Part shown: piece after piece, positions 60,276 through 64,000 of the stretch
How positions within the stretch are numbered: the first letter of the stretch is position 1
Layout of the letters: every line of letters starts with the position of its first letter
NCBI GenBank assembly: GCA_934339135.1
Contig: CAKRHP010000002.1
Span: 1-64,000, forward strand
Source: an uncultured Lachnospiraceae bacterium
GTDB taxonomy: Bacteria; Bacillota; Clostridia; Lachnospirales; Lachnospiraceae
Direction: 5' to 3'
DNA: 64,000 bases
The notes under the pieces: model-generated
What the model saw: the letters and a program-made list of their open reading frames with translations, nothing else
What the model was told of the DNA's origin: nothing
The model's database searches: none
Position numbers and translations under genes: made by a program

Positions 60276-62483
60276 TTATTCTTCTGTTTCGCCGGTCATT
60301 GGTTCGAAGGTGCGGCGGGCTTTCTGTTCTTTTTTGCGCTGGTTGGCGTTGCGGATGGCTTCCTGACGGAAGTAATCCTGTGCACAGAGCTTCTTTTTGC
60401 CCCGGAGATCCTGTTTCTTATAGGTGCCGTCCGGCTGTAGGATATGAGCTTTTAAGGTATCCTGCAGCTGGATATCCAGAATGTGGATGACTTCCTTCTT
60501 GAGGGTTTCATCCTCTACCGGGAAGAGGATCTCCACACGTTTGTCAAGGTTTCTCGGCATCCAGTCGGCACTTCCCATATAGACCTCCTCATGGCCGTTA
60601 TTATGGAAATAGAAGATACGGCTGTGCTCCAGAAAATCACCGACGATAGAGCGGACGTGGATATTTTCACTGACACCCGGGATGCCCGTTTTGAGACAGC
60701 AGATACCCCGGACCACCAGCTCGATCTGCACTCCGGCGGCAGAAGCCTCGTAAAGGGAGGCAATGATCTTGGCATCGCACAGGGAATTCATCTTTGCTTT
60801 GATAAATGCTTTTTTGCCGGCCTTGGCAAAATCCGTTTCTCTGTGGATCATTTCCGTGAAGCGGTCACGAAGCCAGAGAGGTGCCACGGCCAGTTTATTC
60901 CAGACAGCAGGCTCCGAGTAACCGGAAAGCATATTAAAGACAGCAGTGGCATCCTCGCCAATGGCTTTATTGCAGGTGAGAAGTCCCATATCTGTATAAA
61001 GCTTCGCTGTACTATCATTATAGTTTCCTGTGCCAAGATGGACATAACGGCGGATGCCGTCTTCTTCCCGGCGGACTACAAGGGTGATCTTGCTGTGGGT
61101 CTTTAAGCCCACCAGACCGTAGATAACATGACAGCCGGCCTGCTCCAGCTTTCTAGCCCAGATAATATTGTTTTCCTCATCAAAACGAGCCTTTAACTCT
61201 ACGAGAACCGTTACCTGTTTGCCGTTTTCGGCGGCAGCCGCCAGAGAGGCAATGATCGGAGAGTGGCTGCTGACACGGTATAATGTCTGTTTGATCGCAA
61301 GGACATCAGGATCTTTGGCTGCCTCCCGGACAAAATTTACCACCGGATCAAAGGTCTCATATGGGTGGTGCAGGAGAACGTCGTGATCCCGGATCTGCGC
61401 AAAAAGATTATCCTCACTGTTCAGCCATTTTGGCTGCTGTGGTGTATATTTTGGAACCTTTAATTCATCATAGCCCTCCATGCCGGAAAGCTTCATCAGG
61501 AAAGTCAGATCCAGAGGACCGTTAATATGGAAAATATCCTCCTCTTTGATGTGAAGCTCCTTTTTTAATACCTTTAAGAGCTTTTTATCGATACCGGCTT
61601 CGACCTGCAGACGGATCGCTTCGCCCCATTGACGGCGCTTGATCTGCTTTTCAATCTCCATCAGCAGATCGGCGGCCTCGTCCTCTTCGATAGTAAGATC
61701 GGCGTTTCGCATCACGCGGTATGGGAAAGCACAGAGCACCTCATAATTCAGAAAGAGCCGGTGAATATTGCGTTCGATGATCTGCTCCAGCATGATATAA
61801 GTACGGTCAAAGCCATTCTCGGAAGGAATCTCAACGACTCTTGGGAGACCGGAAGGAACCTGAACCGTAGCAAAATCTGTATCGGAAGCTCCATCCTTTT
61901 TGGCACCGTTGTGAGTGATATAAAGCTCACGGAAATGACCGTTTCCGGAAGCACCGGCAGCAGTAGTTTTCATTTTCAGGATGGCACCGATATTTAAAGA
62001 ACGGTTCCGGATCAGAGGAAATGGACGGGAGGAATCTACCGCCATCGGTGTCAGAACCGGATAAACCTCAGACTTAAAATAGTCGTCAACGAATTTTGCC
62101 TGCTTCCGGCTGAGATCCTCATAATGGGAAAGAATCGCAATGCCCTCCTTTTTCAGTGCAGGGATCAGGCTGTTGTTGTAGGTGCGGTACTGATCGTTCA
62201 TAAATTCATGGGTGACCTTGCTGATCTCTTCAAGCTGTTTGGCAGGAGTCATGCCGGCAATGTCCTTTTTATTGTATTCTGCGTGAACCATGTCTTTCAG
62301 GGAAGCCACACGCACCATATAAAACTCATCCAGATTTGATGCGGTGATGCTTAAGAATTTCAAGCGGTCCAGAAGAGGGATGGTTTTGTCCTGGGCTTCT
62401 CCAAGAATACGATAGTCAAAGGAGAGCCAGCTAAGTTCTCTGTTATAAAAATATTCCGGTTTTAAATATGTTGATCTGCTCAT
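60276..62483 (-). CDS. ppk: polyphosphate kinase 1
   Basis: A 735-residue PPK1 that makes polyphosphate from ATP. The N-terminus (FYNRELSWLSFDYRILGEA) and the phospholipase D-like catalytic half are typical, with LKTHSKITLVVRRE holding the phosphorylated His and HLGTGNYNDSTAKLY after it. The C-terminal 40 residues are basic. Its ATG overlaps the stop of ppx (ATGA), so kinase and phosphatase are translationally coupled. Confidence 0.96.
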   Translation of the reverse strand: MSRSTYLKPEYFYNRELSWLSFDYRILGEAQDKTIPLLDRLKFLSITASNLDEFYMVRVASLKDMVHAEYNKKDIAGMTPAKQLEEISKVTHEFMNDQYRTYNNSLIPALKKEGIAILSHYEDLSRKQAKFVDDYFKSEVYPVLTPMAVDSSRPFPLIRNRSLNIGAILKMKTTAAGASGNGHFRELYITHNGAKKDGASDTDFATVQVPSGLPRVVEIPSENGFDRTYIMLEQIIERNIHRLFLNYEVLCAFPYRVMRNADLTIEEDEAADLLMEIEKQIKRRQWGEAIRLQVEAGIDKKLLKVLKKELHIKEEDIFHINGPLDLTFLMKLSGMEGYDELKVPKYTPQQPKWLNSEDNLFAQIRDHDVLLHHPYETFDPVVNFVREAAKDPDVLAIKQTLYRVSSHSPIIASLAAAAENGKQVTVLVELKARFDEENNIIWARKLEQAGCHVIYGLVGLKTHSKITLVVRREEDGIRRYVHLGTGNYNDSTAKLYTDMGLLTCNKAIGEDATAVFNMLSGYSEPAVWNKLAVAPLWLRDRFTEMIHRETDFAKAGKKAFIKAKMNSLCDAKIIASLYEASAAGVQIELVVRGICCLKTGIPGVSENIHVRSIVGDFLEHSRIFYFHNNGHEEVYMGSADWMPRNLDKRVEILFPVEDETLKKEVIHILDIQLQDTLKAHILQPDGTYKKQDLRGKKKLCAQDYFRQEAIRNANQRKKEQKARRTFEPMTGETEE

Positions 62484-64000
62484 GATCTGCCTCCGTTCTT
62501 TCCTTTAGTGGATTCAGTATGTTTTGGTGTCATCGTTTTCTTCTGCTTCAGGATCGGCTGGATACCGAAGACTTCTTCAAAGAAGTCAGAATGATTCTGA
62601 AAAATGCCCTGCTCTAAGGTGATGTCATATAAGGTGCTTCCTGTAATGGTCAGTACCTGACTGCGCAGGGAGGTTGTGATCGCTGTAAATTTCTGTTTGT
62701 GGCTTCGATCCATGGCATCTGCCAGACGCAGGATGGCATTGATCTTTGCGATGCGGACGTAATCCTCTTTATCAAAGCTGTCCTGAAGCTGGCTGTATTC
62801 CGGAAAATAGTCCCGGAGATAACGTACAGCAGTGGCAACGATCATTCGTTCTTTGTGGGAGATACCGATCAGCTCTGTGGACATGATGATCTTGTAGGAA
62901 TTTTCTCCTACATCCTTGAGGTTGATGTAACTGCCACAGTTATGGAGGATCACAGTAAGCTGCAGCAGGAGACGGTCATGCTTTGTCATATTCTGCTGGC
63001 GTTTTACCGCATCAAAGATCTTGAGAGCGGCATTTTCTACATAATCGCCGTGCTGCTTGCTGCAGCCGTAGCGATCCGCAATACTGCGGGCAGTATGGAT
63101 GATGTCATCCAGAAAGCTGTGAGCCGGAGTGATCTTTTCTTTGCGCTCGGCGAAATCGGCTGCCATGCCTTCACAAAGGGTGATTCCGGAAAGCCACATC
63201 TGCTCGGCACCGGTCTCCTCAAAAATATTGTGGTAGATCATAGCTGTCGGAAGCAGCAGGGAAGCCTGATCTACAGTGGTGTTTAACTCCTTTGCCAGAT
63301 CCTCCGGATGCTGGGAGGAGATTGCATCGTAGAATTCATCGTATTCCTGACGGCTGACAGAGTCTTTTTTCTTACCGCGGCTGTCAGTTGGCTGTAAGTG
63401 TCCGAAATTATGGACAGATAAGTATTTCACAAAGGTTCTCAGTTGATTTCCTACAGCAATTATATTTTTGACCTTATGGTCTCTCAGGTACTGCTCGGCA
63501 AAGGTATGCAGATCGTTGGAGATATATTCATATACCAGATTCTGATAGTTATCCGTGTGCTTCTGCATATCCTGTAAAAACTCCTGGATACGGAGAGAAC
63601 CCAGCAGGATATTCTGGGTACAGATCAGATTGTTTTTGTCAAACAGGGAAAGCTGCATACTGCCACCGCCCACATCCACCAGAAGAGTACCCTTCTGGAT
63701 CAGCCGGTGAAAGGAGTTTTCCTGCAGGGCGATAGATTTATAGCACAGATAACGCTGCTCGGAGTTGCTTAGGATCTTGATCCGAAAGCCTGTACGCTGG
63801 CGGACCTGATCCAGCACGATCAGGTTGTTGTCCGCCTCACGGAGAGCACTGGTGCTGGCAATCATATAATCGGAGATCCCGTACTCCTTCATTTTGTCCT
63901 TAAAGCCGTTTAATATGGTACAAAGCTTATCAATGGAATGATAGCTGATATGTTTGGTTGAGTATGTTTCGTATCCGAGACGAGCCGTATGGTGTACATA
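62480..64000 (-). CDS. ppx: exopolyphosphatase, Ppx/GppA family (5' end outside window)
   Basis: Open to the window edge on the minus strand: the frame continues upstream of the ATG at 63892 with RLGYETYS and KEYGISDYMIASTSALREA, as in internal Ppx sequence, so that ATG is not the start. The visible part holds the actin-like Ppx fold (LLVDVGGGSMQLSLF) and a C-terminal HD-like domain (about the last 200 residues). It hydrolyses polyphosphate or pppGpp. It is followed directly by ppk, an arrangement that lets the two balance polyphosphate levels. Confidence 0.92.
   Translation of the reverse strand, partial: YVHHTARLGYETYSTKHISYHSIDKLCTILNGFKDKMKEYGISDYMIASTSALREADNNLIVLDQVRQRTGFRIKILSNSEQRYLCYKSIALQENSFHRLIQKGTLLVDVGGGSMQLSLFDKNNLICTQNILLGSLRIQEFLQDMQKHTDNYQNLVYEYISNDLHTFAEQYLRDHKVKNIIAVGNQLRTFVKYLSVHNFGHLQPTDSRGKKKDSVSRQEYDEFYDAISSQHPEDLAKELNTTVDQASLLLPTAMIYHNIFEETGAEQMWLSGITLCEGMAADFAERKEKITPAHSFLDDIIHTARSIADRYGCSKQHGDYVENAALKIFDAVKRQQNMTKHDRLLLQLTVILHNCGSYINLKDVGENSYKIIMSTELIGISHKERMIVATAVRYLRDYFPEYSQLQDSFDKEDYVRIAKINAILRLADAMDRSHKQKFTAITTSLRSQVLTITGSTLYDITLEQGIFQNHSDFFEEVFGIQPILKQKKTMTPKHTESTKGKNGGRS

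Noticed and set aside
63000..63892. Start of ppx at 63892
   Set aside because: The frame is open to the window edge and continues with Ppx-like residues, so the true start lies outside.

Overview
The window looks like a chromosomal segment of a low-to-mid GC, Gram-positive member of the Clostridia, most likely Lachnospiraceae. The evidence is a PolC-type replicase, a tyrosine T-box leader, AGGAGG ribosome binding sites, and several genes typical of that family (DUF4364, DUF5721, DUF1385 next to prmC/prfA, LRR/VWA/MoxR genes). I see no prophage, insertion sequence, CRISPR array, rRNA or tRNA gene. Coding density is high. The ppx gene runs off the right edge.

Region 1 (1-5.5 kb): a large DUF2142-like membrane protein, a GlgX-like GH13 protein whose nucleophile and transition-state Asp are both Asn, a small Cys-rich protein and a DUF5721-like protein.

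Region 2 (5.5-24.7 kb): a 19-kb type IV pilus locus on one strand. It holds the extension ATPase PilB, retraction ATPase PilT, platform PilC, major pilin PilA, prepilin peptidase PilD, a PilM-PilN fusion, PilO, four prepilin-like minor subunits (one a giant PilX-like protein) and an 1804-residue membrane-anchored surface protein. Internal promoter and hairpin signals probably set the dosage of each part. This is the most cohesive accessory system in the window.

Region 3 (24.7-36.9 kb): tyrS under a T-box; convergent DUF4364, TIGR01212 radical SAM and malic enzyme genes; then rho (with a disordered RSNGRDD-type repeat insert), rpmE, DUF1385, prmC, prfA and a Nudix gene; and an EamA transporter on the other strand.

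Region 4 (36.9-46.9 kb): a secreted GH2 beta-galactosidase-like enzyme, a tandem VanZ-like protein, and a MarR / LRR / VWA (DUF2201-like) / MoxR-ATPase module of unknown role.

Region 5 (46.9-60.2 kb): an envelope and housekeeping block: polysaccharide deacetylase, bactofilin, pyrH, frr, uppS, cdsA, dxr, rseP, ispG and polC. UppS, CdsA, Dxr and IspG link isoprenoid, undecaprenyl and phospholipid precursor supply to the cell envelope; RseP is the intramembrane protease.

Region 6 (60.2-64 kb): ppx and ppk on the minus strand with overlapping stop and start codons, converging on polC at a bidirectional terminator.

Protein family names are from recognition of motifs by eye; no database search was run.
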